Source: Eubacterium sp. 14-2
GTDB taxonomy: Bacteria > Bacillota > Clostridia > Lachnospirales > Lachnospiraceae
Reading direction: 5' to 3'
DNA length: 64,000 nucleotides
Assembly: GCF_000403845.2 (NCBI RefSeq)
Contig: NZ_KE159567.1
Location: 1,496,911 to 1,560,910 of the forward strand
Part shown: positions 1 to 9,416 of the stretch, in pieces
Layout: the number at the start of each line of letters is the position of its first letter
Position numbering within the stretch: position 1 is the stretch's first letter
The notes under the pieces: generated by a model
The model's database searches: none
What the model was told of the DNA's origin: nothing
Seen by the model: the letters and a program-made list of their open reading frames with translations, nothing else
Position numbers and translations under genes: made by a program

Positions 1-3000
1 AAAAACCTGCTGCTGCGCCGGGTGGCGGAGGAACAGCAGGAAAATCTGCAGCTGATCAAAGCCAGCATGAAGAAAACGGGATATATCAGCGAGGTGAAAT
101 CAGTGATTTCTGAGCTGACCCAGTACCGAATCCTGCCGGAGCAGCTTGACATTTTTGTGCAGGATGAGGAACAGTCTCCACTGTTCCGCTATAAAATTCA
201 GGATATCCAGACCATGTATCAGGGATTTGTGGATTATCTGGAAGGACGGTTCATCACAGCAGAGGAACTTCTGGAAGTGCTGGCGCGGGAAGCAGGAAAA
301 TCCTGGATTCTGAAGGATTCCGTACTGGTTCTGGACGGTTTCACCGGATTTACGCCGGTACAGTATCACTTACTGGAAACGCTGCTGAGACTTACAAAGG
401 AAATTCAGGTGACCATAACACTGGATGAGCGGGAAGACCCTTTCCGCTGCGAAGGCATTCAGGAATTATTTTACATGAGCAAAAAAACAGTCGGAACGCT
501 TCTGAAAATTGCAGAGGACAACCGGATTGAAGTGAAGGAACCCTGCTGGATACGCCATACACAAAGGAGCCGTTTTTCCGGCTCTCCGGCGCTTTTGTGG
601 TTAGAGCAGAACCTGTTCCGGCCTAAGCCAGGCGCCTGCTGCCGGGATGTGAGTCAGGAAATAAAACTGTATTCTCTGGCAAATCCCAGACAGGAGCTGC
701 AGTTTATTGCCAGGGAAATCCATCGGCTGGTGCGGGAACATGAATATCGTTACAAAGATATTGCCATCGTGTGCGGAGACGTGGAAATGTACGGGAATTA
801 TGCCGGAGAAATTTTTGATATATACGAAATTCCCCTGTTTCTGGATGCCAGAAAAAATATAGTATTTCATCCCATGACAGAATTTTTAAAACAGTCTCTG
901 AGTCTCATAGAGCAGGATTTTTCCTATGAGGCGGTATTGGGCTATCTGCGGTGCGGCCTTTGCGGCTGGGATGTGGAGGACGTGGATTTACTGGAAAATT
1001 ATCTGCTGGCAGAGAATATCCGCGGATTGAAAAAATGGCAGAAATCCTGGGTGCGGCGGGGGCCGGTGCAGTGTCAGGAAGAACTGGAACGTATCAATGG
1101 ACTGCGGGCCAGACTGGTGGAAGAATTTGAACCTTTATGGGAGGTTTTTCATAAAAAAGAGGGGAAATATCACACCGTTCTGGAATCATCCAGAGCCCTG
1201 TATCTGCTGCTGTGCCAACTGGAGGTGGAGGAGCAGTTAAAAGAGTATGAGGAGCGTTTTCAGGCAGAAGGAGAAACCGCCCTGGCAAAAGAATATGCTC
1301 AGATTTATAAGATTGTCATGGATTTGCTGGATAAAATGGTGGAACTTCTGGGAGACGAGCGAATGAGTGTCCGGGAGTACCGGGAGATACTGGAGGCAGG
1401 ACTGGAGGCTGCCGCGGTAGGCATTATTCCGCCGGGATATGACAGAGTGGTGTTCGGTGACATTGAGCGGACCAGGCTTTCAAATATTAAAGTGCTGTTT
1501 TTTGCAGGCGTCAATGACGGGCTGATTCCAAAAGCAGCGGAGCATGGGGGGATTATTTCCCAGGCGGACCGGGAATGGTTTGCAGCCCACGGCATGGAAC
1601 TGGCTCCCACAGACCGGGAACGGAGCTTTATTCAGAAATTTTATTTATATCTGAATCTCACCAAGCCTTCGGAAAAACTCTATATCACCTGGTTTCGGGT
1701 CAGCCAGGACGGTAAAGAAACCAGAAAATCCTATCTGGTCAGCGCAATTCTGAAAATGTTTCCGGAGCAGAATCCTGTGCGGGTGGAGGAAACCTTTGGC
1801 CTGCAGCAGATTGTCACGCCGGGAAGCAGCCTGAAATTCTTTGTGGAAGGGCTGAAACTGGCCAGAAAGGGAAAGATTTATCCGGAATGGAAAGGGCTGT
1901 ATCAGTGGTATATGAGGCAGGAGGCCTGGAGGGAAAAGCTGCTTCCCTTTCTGGATGCGGTGTTTTATCAGTATCAGTCCAGGCCCATGGCTCCGGAAAT
2001 TACAAGGGCCCTGTATGGTACGGTGCTGGAAAACAGCGTAACACGTCTGGAACAGTTCAGTGCCTGTGCTTTCCGGCATTTTCTCCAGTACGGACTGAAG
2101 CTGGAGGAGCGCAGGCTGGGAGAATTTGCCCCTGTGGATATGGGAACCATGTTTCATGAAGCGCTGGAGCGGTATTCTCATCACATGGAGCAGGCCGGTT
2201 ACCACTGGTTTGACGTGCCGGAGGAAGTGGAAGAAGAACTGATGAATCAGTCCATCGAAGAAACACTGGGAGCAGGATTTGACAGTATGCTGTTCCAGGA
2301 AGCCAGGACTGCGTATCTGGTGGAGCGGATGAAAAGGATTCTGAAGCGTACCGTCCAGGCCATTGCAGAACAGATAAAAACCAGCCATTTTTCACCGGAA
2401 GGCTATGAGATATCCTTTTCCTTTGCCCAACATCTGGATGCGGTGAATTTTGTCCTGAGCGAGGAAGAAAAAATGCGTCTGCGGGGACGGATTGACCGGA
2501 TTGACACGAAAAAGACAGAACAGCAGGTGTATGTGAAGGTGGTAGACTACAAATCCGGAAACCGGGAATTTCAGTTATTGTCTCTGTATCACGGACTGCA
2601 GTTACAGCTTGTGGTATATATGAATTCGGCAGTGGAGCTGATGAAACGAAAATATCCCGGGAAAGAAGTGGTTCCGGCCGGAATGTATTACTACCATCTG
2701 GACGATCCCATGATAGACGGAACAGGAACCATGACGGACGGGGAAATCCGGGAAAAAATACTGGAAGAACTGAAACTGAAAGGAGTTGCCGGGGAAGAAG
2801 AGGATGGAAGCGTCAGCAGAAAAGTAAAAAAAGCCGGAAAAGAGGAATTTCAGATATTATCCCGGTATGTGAACCATAAAATCCAGGATATCGGAAGGAA
2901 GATTTTTGATGGGGAAATCGGAGCGCAACCCTACCAGCTTGGTGACCAGACCGGCTGCGATTACTGTCCTTATCACGGAATCTGCGGATTTGACAGCGCA

Positions 3001-3090
3001 TCTTTCGGCTGTGATTACCGGAAACTGGAAAATATCCGGGAGGAAGAAGAAATTCTGGAGAAAATGCGCCGCAGTCTGGAAGAAGGATAG
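1..3090 (+). CDS. addB: ATP-dependent helicase/nuclease subunit B (AddB), 5' end outside window
   Basis: Second subunit of the AddAB (RecBCD-type) helicase-nuclease that resects double-strand breaks for recombination. The reading frame is open from base 1, so the N-terminus, including the helicase-like P-loop part, lies before the window; 1029 codons remain of a family usually near 1150. The C-terminal PD-(D/E)XK nuclease is visible: RIDRID near base 2490 and VVDYKSG near 2545. The Fe-S cysteines are the FSACAF cysteine near 2065 and the cluster CDYCPYHGIC plus a later CDY near 2960-3015. addA follows after 36 bases, as is usual for this pair. The identification is firm. Confidence 0.95.
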   Translation, partial: KNLLLRRVAEEQQENLQLIKASMKKTGYISEVKSVISELTQYRILPEQLDIFVQDEEQSPLFRYKIQDIQTMYQGFVDYLEGRFITAEELLEVLAREAGKSWILKDSVLVLDGFTGFTPVQYHLLETLLRLTKEIQVTITLDEREDPFRCEGIQELFYMSKKTVGTLLKIAEDNRIEVKEPCWIRHTQRSRFSGSPALLWLEQNLFRPKPGACCRDVSQEIKLYSLANPRQELQFIAREIHRLVREHEYRYKDIAIVCGDVEMYGNYAGEIFDIYEIPLFLDARKNIVFHPMTEFLKQSLSLIEQDFSYEAVLGYLRCGLCGWDVEDVDLLENYLLAENIRGLKKWQKSWVRRGPVQCQEELERINGLRARLVEEFEPLWEVFHKKEGKYHTVLESSRALYLLLCQLEVEEQLKEYEERFQAEGETALAKEYAQIYKIVMDLLDKMVELLGDERMSVREYREILEAGLEAAAVGIIPPGYDRVVFGDIERTRLSNIKVLFFAGVNDGLIPKAAEHGGIISQADREWFAAHGMELAPTDRERSFIQKFYLYLNLTKPSEKLYITWFRVSQDGKETRKSYLVSAILKMFPEQNPVRVEETFGLQQIVTPGSSLKFFVEGLKLARKGKIYPEWKGLYQWYMRQEAWREKLLPFLDAVFYQYQSRPMAPEITRALYGTVLENSVTRLEQFSACAFRHFLQYGLKLEERRLGEFAPVDMGTMFHEALERYSHHMEQAGYHWFDVPEEVEEELMNQSIEETLGAGFDSMLFQEARTAYLVERMKRILKRTVQAIAEQIKTSHFSPEGYEISFSFAQHLDAVNFVLSEEEKMRLRGRIDRIDTKKTEQQVYVKVVDYKSGNREFQLLSLYHGLQLQLVVYMNSAVELMKRKYPGKEVVPAGMYYYHLDDPMIDGTGTMTDGEIREKILEELKLKGVAGEEEDGSVSRKVKKAGKEEFQILSRYVNHKIQDIGRKIFDGEIGAQPYQLGDQTGCDYCPYHGICGFDSASFGCDYRKLENIREEEEILEKMRRSLEEG

Positions 3091-3126
3091 CTGCCGGCAC
3101 ATGGAAAAAGGAAAGGAGAGACAGAA

Positions 3127-6100
3127 ATGAAGCCAGACTGGAGTCCGCAGCAGCGGCAGGTCATTGATTTGAGAAACCGGAATCTGCTGGTATCGGCGGC
3201 GGCTGGAAGCGGCAAGACAGCTGTGCTGGTGGAACGGATTATACAGAAAATTACAGACAGGGACCATCCCACCGATATTGACCGTCTTCTGATTGTAACC
3301 TTCACCAATGCGGCAGCGGCGGAAATGCGGGAGCGGATTGGAGCAGCCATTGAACAGGCGTTGGAAAAACAGCCGGAAAATACCCATCTGCAGCGGCAGC
3401 AGACCCTGCTGCACAATGCACAGATTACCACCATACACAGCTTCTGTCTGTATGTAATCCGCAATTTTTTTCACCGGATTGAGCTGGACCCGGAATTTCG
3501 GGTGGCGGAAGAAGGAGAACTGAAACTGCTGAAAAGCGATGTACTGGACCGTGTGCTGGAGCAGTATTATCAGGAGGCAAAACCGGAATTTCTGGCATTG
3601 TCGGAAACCATCGCCACAGGCAAAACCGATGAGCCTCTGAAAGAGACCATTTTAAAACTGTTTGATTTTGCCATGAGCTATCCCTGGGCAGAAGAATGGC
3701 TGGAGGGCTGCATAAAGACCTTTCACGTCAGGACGATGGAAGAATTTGAACAGCTTCCTCTGGCGGAGGAATTGCTGTCTTATCTTGGAAGCATCACCGG
3801 CCAGTGGGCTCTGCAGATGAGAATCTGCCGGGAACTCAGCCTGGAAGAGGACGGGCCTCAGATGTACGCAGAACTGCTGTCAGAAGAAGCGGAAGCCATG
3901 GAACGGACAGAAAGCAGTGAAACCTTTCAGCAGTATTATGAGAGAATCCGCGGATTTTCCTTCGGACGGCTGCCGGCTGCCAGAAAATACAGCGGTGATG
4001 TCCATAAGAAAGAACAGGTGCAGAAACTGCGGAATGAAGTAAAAAGTTCCGTGAAAAAAGTAACCGAACAGTTTTTTTTCCAGAGCCCGGAAGAGATGAT
4101 TGCAGATCTTGAAAAAAACCGGCCGGTGGCTGATATGCTTGTTGAAGTTACCATTGGATTTCTCCGTGGATTTGCAGAGAAAAAACGGGAGAAAAGTATC
4201 CTTGATTTTAATGATCTTGAGCATTTTGCACTGAAAATACTGGTGGATGAAACCACCCGCGAGCCTTCCCGTACCGCGGCGGAACTGCGGAAAAATTATG
4301 AGGAAATCATGATTGATGAATATCAGGATTCCAATTATGTGCAGGAAACTATTTTGAAAGCAGTATCAAAGGAAGCAGAACATATCAACAATATTTTTAT
4401 GGTGGGAGATGTGAAACAGAGCATTTACCGCTTCCGTATGGCAAGGCCGGAGCTTTTTATGGAAAAGTACAATTCCTATACCCAGGAAGACAGTCAGAAA
4501 CAACGGATTGATTTGTATATGAATTTCCGCAGCAGGACTCAGGTGCTTCAGACCGTAAATGATATTTTTTACCGGATTATGAAAGAAGATATCGGAGATA
4601 TCACATATAACAAACAGGCGGCCCTTTATCCCGGCGCCTCTTTCCCGGAAGGGAAGGAGGGAATGTTTGATTCCAGGCTGCTGATTGTAGAGCCGGAGGA
4701 GGACAATAAAGAGAAAAGCGTACAGGAACTGGAGGCCAGAGCTGTGGGCCTGGAGATACAGAGACTGATGAAAGAGCAGCAGGTGACAGAACAGATGAAA
4801 AGTCCGGAACAGCCTGGAAGGTTTCGTCCCGTCCGGTATTCTGATATGGTTATTCTGCTTCGCTCCATGGCCGGATGGGCAGATACTTTTGGAAAAGTGC
4901 TGGGTGAAATGGGAATTCCCGTGCGGGCAGCTTCCGGAACGGGATATTTTTCAGCAGTGGAGGTGCAGACTGCTTTGAACCTGCTGCGGATTCTGGACAA
5001 TCCCAGACAGGATATTCCCATGGCTTCGGTGCTGGCCTCTCCCATTGTAGGGCTGACCGGAGAAGATCTGGCGCTGATTCGAACCAGTTGTCCCGGAAAG
5101 AAATTTTATCAGGCAGTCTTGGATTTTTTCGGAAAAGATCAGGAAGAAGCAGAATCCCCACTGCCGGCAGACAGGGAAAGCCTGCCGGAAACGGAAAACC
5201 AGGAAGCAAAGGAAGGCAAATTATCCCGGACACAGCAGAAAAAGCTGAAAACTTTTTTGAAATTACTGGATAAATTCCGGAGGAAAGTCAGTTACACCCC
5301 CATTCATGAACTGCTGTATCAGGTACTGGAAGAAACGGGGTATCAGGCCTATGTGTACGCCCTTCCCGGCGGCCAGGTAAAACAGGCCAATCTGGAAATG
5401 CTGGTGGAAAAAGCTATCGCCTATGAAACCACCAGTTACCGGGGACTTTTTCATTTTATCCGCTATATGGAGCAGCTTCAGAAATACGAGATGGACTTTC
5501 CTCTGGCGGAAGGAGAAGAAGCCGAGGATGTGGTGCGGATAATGAGCATTCATAAAAGCAAAGGACTGGAATTCCCGGTGGTTTTTGTATCAGGGCTTGG
5601 AAAAATGTTTAACAGCCAGGATGTGCGGGAGCGGGTAATACTCCATCCCCGCCTTGGCCTTGGCATGGACCTGGTGGACAGCAGACGACGTCTGCGGACG
5701 CCGGGCCTTACCAGACAGTTCCTTGCCAGAAAAATCACCATGGAAAATGTGGGAGAGGAACTGCGTGTTCTGTATGTGGCCCTGACCAGAGCCAGAGAAA
5801 AGCTGATTCTGACAGGAGTTCTGAAAAAGGCAGAAGAAAAAATTGCTGCTGTGAATCCCATCACTTCTGAAGATGGATTTCTCACTTTTCTGAGCCGGTT
5901 AAACAGCAATACGTTCCTGCAGTTTTTATTGCTGGCAGGGGCCTGCAGTCCGGAATCCTGCCCTGTTTCCATTATAAAACAGGCAGAACTGGAAGAAAAA
6001 GAAGTGCAGCAGGCGGCGGAGGAAGGCCTGACAGGCATTCAGCTTCTGGCCAGCCTGCAGGAGGCGGAAACTGAATGGGAGGAAAAGGTGGCGCAGCGTC

Positions 6101-6849
6101 TGACCTTTTGCTATCCTTTTGAGGAAGAGGTCACCATGAAGACCAAAGTGTCTGTATCGGAACTGAAGCACCGGATTCTGGACCGAATTCTGGCAGAGGA
6201 AGAGGGGGAACCGGAAATTCCCGCGGCCATAAGCAAACAGTCAGCCGAACCGCCTGAAAAGGAGACAGCGCCGGGGGAAGGGGCAGTACAGGAGAAAGAG
6301 CGCTGTGTACCGGCCTTTATGGAAGGGGTACAGGAAGAGAACACAGGAGCCAGGCGGGGAACCGCCATGCACCGGGTGCTGGAATGTTATGATTTTACCA
6401 GAAATCCGCAAGAACTGGAAAAACAGCTGCAGGAACTGGAAGAAGAACAGAAAATCCACCGGGAACTGCGGGATCTGATTTCCATTCCCTCTCTGAAGAA
6501 ATTTCTTCGTTCCAGTCTGGGCGCCCGGATGAAACGGGCGGCTGAACAAAAGAAACTGTACCGGGAAAAACCCTTTGTGATGGGAAAGAAAGCCTGTGAA
6601 GTGCTGAAAGAAAGCAACAGTGAGGAGATGCTGCTGATACAGGGGATCATTGACGTATTTTTTGAGGAAGCGGACGGAATCGTTCTGCTGGATTATAAGA
6701 CAGACCATGTGAAAAACGGGCGGCAGCTGGCAGACCGTTACCGTCTTCAGCTGGAACTGTACCAGGAGGCCATTGAGCGGGCAGTGGGAAAGAAAGTAAA
6801 AGAGAAACTGCTGTATTCCTTCTGTCTGGGAGAAACGGTTCCGGTATAG
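3127..6849 (+). CDS. addA: ATP-dependent helicase/nuclease subunit A (AddA)
   Basis: UvrD/Rep-type 3'-5' helicase with a C-terminal nuclease, partner of AddB in break resection. 1240 aa, the expected size. Walker A is SAAAGSGKTAVL around residue 30. The Walker B/motif II DEYQDSN lies near residue 397, and helicase motifs such as VGDVKQSIYRFR follow. The C-terminal nuclease motif LLDYKTDH is near residue 1188. The ATG is preceded by a GGAGAG ribosome site. The gene is intact, which matters because several genes further right carry single-base frameshifts. Confidence 0.97.
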   Translation: MKPDWSPQQRQVIDLRNRNLLVSAAAGSGKTAVLVERIIQKITDRDHPTDIDRLLIVTFTNAAAAEMRERIGAAIEQALEKQPENTHLQRQQTLLHNAQITTIHSFCLYVIRNFFHRIELDPEFRVAEEGELKLLKSDVLDRVLEQYYQEAKPEFLALSETIATGKTDEPLKETILKLFDFAMSYPWAEEWLEGCIKTFHVRTMEEFEQLPLAEELLSYLGSITGQWALQMRICRELSLEEDGPQMYAELLSEEAEAMERTESSETFQQYYERIRGFSFGRLPAARKYSGDVHKKEQVQKLRNEVKSSVKKVTEQFFFQSPEEMIADLEKNRPVADMLVEVTIGFLRGFAEKKREKSILDFNDLEHFALKILVDETTREPSRTAAELRKNYEEIMIDEYQDSNYVQETILKAVSKEAEHINNIFMVGDVKQSIYRFRMARPELFMEKYNSYTQEDSQKQRIDLYMNFRSRTQVLQTVNDIFYRIMKEDIGDITYNKQAALYPGASFPEGKEGMFDSRLLIVEPEEDNKEKSVQELEARAVGLEIQRLMKEQQVTEQMKSPEQPGRFRPVRYSDMVILLRSMAGWADTFGKVLGEMGIPVRAASGTGYFSAVEVQTALNLLRILDNPRQDIPMASVLASPIVGLTGEDLALIRTSCPGKKFYQAVLDFFGKDQEEAESPLPADRESLPETENQEAKEGKLSRTQQKKLKTFLKLLDKFRRKVSYTPIHELLYQVLEETGYQAYVYALPGGQVKQANLEMLVEKAIAYETTSYRGLFHFIRYMEQLQKYEMDFPLAEGEEAEDVVRIMSIHKSKGLEFPVVFVSGLGKMFNSQDVRERVILHPRLGLGMDLVDSRRRLRTPGLTRQFLARKITMENVGEELRVLYVALTRAREKLILTGVLKKAEEKIAAVNPITSEDGFLTFLSRLNSNTFLQFLLLAGACSPESCPVSIIKQAELEEKEVQQAAEEGLTGIQLLASLQEAETEWEEKVAQRLTFCYPFEEEVTMKTKVSVSELKHRILDRILAEEEGEPEIPAAISKQSAEPPEKETAPGEGAVQEKERCVPAFMEGVQEENTGARRGTAMHRVLECYDFTRNPQELEKQLQELEEEQKIHRELRDLISIPSLKKFLRSSLGARMKRAAEQKKLYREKPFVMGKKACEVLKESNSEEMLLIQGIIDVFFEEADGIVLLDYKTDHVKNGRQLADRYRLQLELYQEAIERAVGKKVKEKLLYSFCLGETVPV

Positions 6850-6911
6850 GTTAAATGCAATGAGCTGATTTTACAGGAATTTGGGTTTTTTAAATATGGG
6901 AGGAACAGATT

Positions 6912-7460
6912 ATGATTTTTGAACCGCAGAAAATGGAAATAAACCATGAAATCGTAACTTTCCGCAGTGCACGTCCGGAAGATGCAGAACATTTGATTAC
7001 CTGTCTGAAATCTGTATCTGCAGAGACGCCCTTTCTTATCCGTGAGCCGGAAGAAGTTACCATTACCCCTGAGCGGGAAAGACAGTTTATCCGGGAAAAA
7101 CAGCAGTCGGAACGGGAATTAATGCTTCTGGCTTTTGTACAGGGAGAACATACAGGCAACTGCTCCGTATCGGCCATGGGTCCTTATTCCCGCTATGCCC
7201 ATCGGTGTAGCATGGCCATTGCACTGTATCAGAAGTATACAGGCAGAGGGATTGGAACAGCCATGATGGAAACAGCCCTTCTGGCAGCAAAACAGATGGG
7301 GTATGAACAGGCGGAACTGGAGGTGGCGGTATCTAATAAAAGAGCCATTCATATGTATGAAAAACTGGGCTTTCATACGTTTGGAACCTTTCCCGACAAT
7401 ATGAAATATAAAGACGGAACATACGAAGACTGTTGCTGGATGATGAAAAAGATAGTATAA
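6912..7460 (+). CDS. GNAT family N-acetyltransferase
   Basis: 182-aa protein of the GNAT fold, which transfers an acetyl group from acetyl-CoA to an amine; the substrate cannot be read from sequence. The acetyl-CoA binding signature appears as YTGRGIGTAMME near residue 112. It is followed by the typical C-terminal AVSNKRAIHMYEKLGF segment. The start is the ATG behind GGGAGG. It stands 62 bases after addA and may be co-transcribed, but nothing ties it to recombination. Confidence 0.88.
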   Translation: MIFEPQKMEINHEIVTFRSARPEDAEHLITCLKSVSAETPFLIREPEEVTITPERERQFIREKQQSERELMLLAFVQGEHTGNCSVSAMGPYSRYAHRCSMAIALYQKYTGRGIGTAMMETALLAAKQMGYEQAELEVAVSNKRAIHMYEKLGFHTFGTFPDNMKYKDGTYEDCCWMMKKIV

Positions 7461-7520
7461 TTTGCTTTGAGGATGAGACCGGAAGGCCTTTGCCCTTAGA
7501 GTTTTTGAAGGAGGAAAAAA

Positions 7521-8444
7521 ATGAACGTACAGATTGAAAAAATTGTGCCGGACGGATTCGTGTTCGAAAAAGAACAGAATGTGGCACACGGAACAAGGAA
7601 TGGTATGGAATTGCTGATTCTGCCCATGCCGGCGGAAGAACAGTTCCGGGTACAGCTTTATGCAGATGTGAACAGCAGCAGTGAAAAGGAAAAATTACTG
7701 GGATACCTGTCTGAATTACAGCAGAACTATCCTTATGTGCAGTTTGCAGGTTTTAACGGTGTGGATATGATTTCTGTCCATGTATCATCAGAGGAACAGG
7801 CAGATAAGGAGAATCTGACCCTTGTAGTTTCCGGCCTTGGGTCAAAATGTGAAGAATGCGGCATACATAACTGCTGTTCTTACTGCAGAAGAACCCTTCC
7901 GGTACACGGGGCAGTGGTAGACGGCGTTCCGTCTGTTATCTGCGGAGAATGTGAGCAGCAGTTATCCGGTCACACAGAGGGGAAAAAGGAAAATCTGCTG
8001 CTGGGCGTAATCGGTGCAGTGATTGGGACTCTGCTGGGCTCTGTTCTCTGGGTGGTACTGGGACAGGTGGGATTTATTGCCGGAATTGCGGGGTATGTGA
8101 TTGTGTTCTGCGGAATAAAAGGCTATGAATTTCTCGGAAAAAAACTGTCAAAAACAGGAATTGTACTCTGTATCATTCTTTCGATTCTGATGATTGTAGG
8201 AGCGGAAATGACGTCTTTAGCCATTACCATTTATAAGGAATGGGGCAGCATGTTTGCACCTACCATCTGGGCGGCATTCAGCTGGATTCCGGAACTGATG
8301 CAGGAGTCAGAACTGGCTCTGGCAGTGGCAAAGGATCTGGGCGTGGGATATCTTCTTGCAGTCTGGGCAAGCTATTCCTCAGTAAAGAATATCTGGAATC
8401 AGGTAGCGGAAAAACAGAAAGTACATACGGTTGAAAGGTTCTGA
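7521..8444 (+). CDS. Hypothetical membrane protein with a cysteine zinc-ribbon-like segment
   Basis: 307 aa, family not recognised. The first ~105 residues look soluble. Residues ~110-155 carry a Cys-rich stretch with CEEC, CCSYC and CGEC spacing that suggests a zinc ribbon. Three or four hydrophobic segments occupy ~165-290 (for example a Gly-rich LLGVIGAVIGTLLGSVLWVV segment). The ATG sits behind AAGGAGG. The maf gene begins 6 bases after the stop, so the two are probably translated from one mRNA. No function can be assigned. Confidence 0.7.
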   Translation: MNVQIEKIVPDGFVFEKEQNVAHGTRNGMELLILPMPAEEQFRVQLYADVNSSSEKEKLLGYLSELQQNYPYVQFAGFNGVDMISVHVSSEEQADKENLTLVVSGLGSKCEECGIHNCCSYCRRTLPVHGAVVDGVPSVICGECEQQLSGHTEGKKENLLLGVIGAVIGTLLGSVLWVVLGQVGFIAGIAGYVIVFCGIKGYEFLGKKLSKTGIVLCIILSILMIVGAEMTSLAITIYKEWGSMFAPTIWAAFSWIPELMQESELALAVAKDLGVGYLLAVWASYSSVKNIWNQVAEKQKVHTVERF

Positions 8445-8450
8445 TGCATT

Positions 8451-9098
8451 ATGAAATACAGACTGATTCTGGCTTCCGCTTCGCCCCGGCGGAAAAAGCT
8501 GTTGGAGCAGACAGGGGCAGAATTTGAAGTGATTCCGGCCAGGGGTGAAGAAGTTTTTACCGGCACCAGCCCGGAGCAGGCAGTGCTGGAGCTGTCCGGC
8601 CAGAAGGCGGAAGAAGTGGCAGGAAGGCTGTTTGGCTGCCCATCTTATGGAGGGGAGCCGGAGGCTGTGAAAGGAGGGACAGAAAACGGAGAGGCAGAAT
8701 ATGCGGCGATTCTTGGGGCGGATACGGTGGTGGCCTTTGAGGGACAGATACTGGGAAAACCCGAAAACGAGGCCGATGCTCTCCGTATGCTCCGTATGCT
8801 TTCCGGTAATACTCACAGTGTATTTACCGGAGTGACTGTGATTGCAGGAAACGGCCGGGAGAAAAGAATCATTTCATTTGCAGAGGAAACAAAAGTTACC
8901 ATGTATCCCATGACCGAAGAACAGATTCAGGCTTATGTGGAAACAAAAGAACCCATGGACAAGGCAGGGGCCTATGGAATTCAGGGAAAATGCGCCATTT
9001 ATATCGAAAAAATTGAAGGAGACTACAACAATGTGGTAGGACTTCCTGTAGCGGCCCTTTATCAGAAATTAACAAAATCAGGCATTGAAATTTTATAA
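8451..9098 (+). CDS. maf: Maf-like nucleotide pyrophosphatase
   Basis: House-cleaning NTP pyrophosphatase of the Maf/HAM1-like fold that hydrolyses non-canonical or excess nucleotides. The N-terminal LASASPRRKKLL signature is present at residues 6-17. The catalytic GADTVV follows near residue 84, GKP near 96, and the GIQGKCAIYIEKIEGDYNN stretch near the C-terminus. 215 aa is slightly long for the family because of an acidic/glycine-rich insertion near residues 60-80. Members of this subgroup usually act on dTTP/UTP; that assignment is by family only. Confidence 0.93.
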   Translation: MKYRLILASASPRRKKLLEQTGAEFEVIPARGEEVFTGTSPEQAVLELSGQKAEEVAGRLFGCPSYGGEPEAVKGGTENGEAEYAAILGADTVVAFEGQILGKPENEADALRMLRMLSGNTHSVFTGVTVIAGNGREKRIISFAEETKVTMYPMTEEQIQAYVETKEPMDKAGAYGIQGKCAIYIEKIEGDYNNVVGLPVAALYQKLTKSGIEIL

Positions 9099-9138
9099 AA
9101 ATCATACTATCATAGAATCAGCAGAAGGAGGAATTAAT

Positions 9139-9402
9139 ATGAGTGAGTATGATGAAATCTGTCTGGAATATTTTTTAAAACATCAGCTTCAGCTGTTTGA
9201 TGAAAAAGTAGCAGAGAACCCGGAGGAAGCAGAAGAATTTTTAGAAGACTGCATGGCGGTAGTATGCGGAAACATCCGGGAAGTAAGGGAATATTTTGAA
9301 GAGGAAGGTGCGGATATCGGTCAGATGAGCGATGAGGATCTGGAAGAAGCATCGGAAGTGTTTGTACTGCCGGACGGAAGATACCTGGTGGTGGAAGCGT
9401 AA
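9139..9402 (+). CDS. Small acidic hypothetical protein
   Basis: 87 aa, very rich in Glu/Asp, with no signal peptide or membrane segment. The start is set at the ATG behind the strong GAAGGAGG site; an in-frame extension back to 9085 overlaps maf and has no ribosome site. Predicted mainly helical. Not recognised. It sits 14 bases before the FAD oxidoreductase and probably shares its transcript. Confidence 0.65.
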   Translation: MSEYDEICLEYFLKHQLQLFDEKVAENPEEAEEFLEDCMAVVCGNIREVREYFEEEGADIGQMSDEDLEEASEVFVLPDGRYLVVEA

Positions 9403-9416
9403 GACAGGAGAATGGA

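Noticed and set aside
1645-2388. Long - strand ORF inside addB (247 codons)
   Set aside because: It lies fully opposite a confidently identified gene, has no ribosome site, and its translation (rich in His, Phe, Pro) is a typical shadow of the other strand.
8781-8805. Short tandem repeat in maf (CTCCGTATG twice)
   Set aside because: It only duplicates three codons (LRM) in a variable part of the protein and keeps the frame; not noteworthy.
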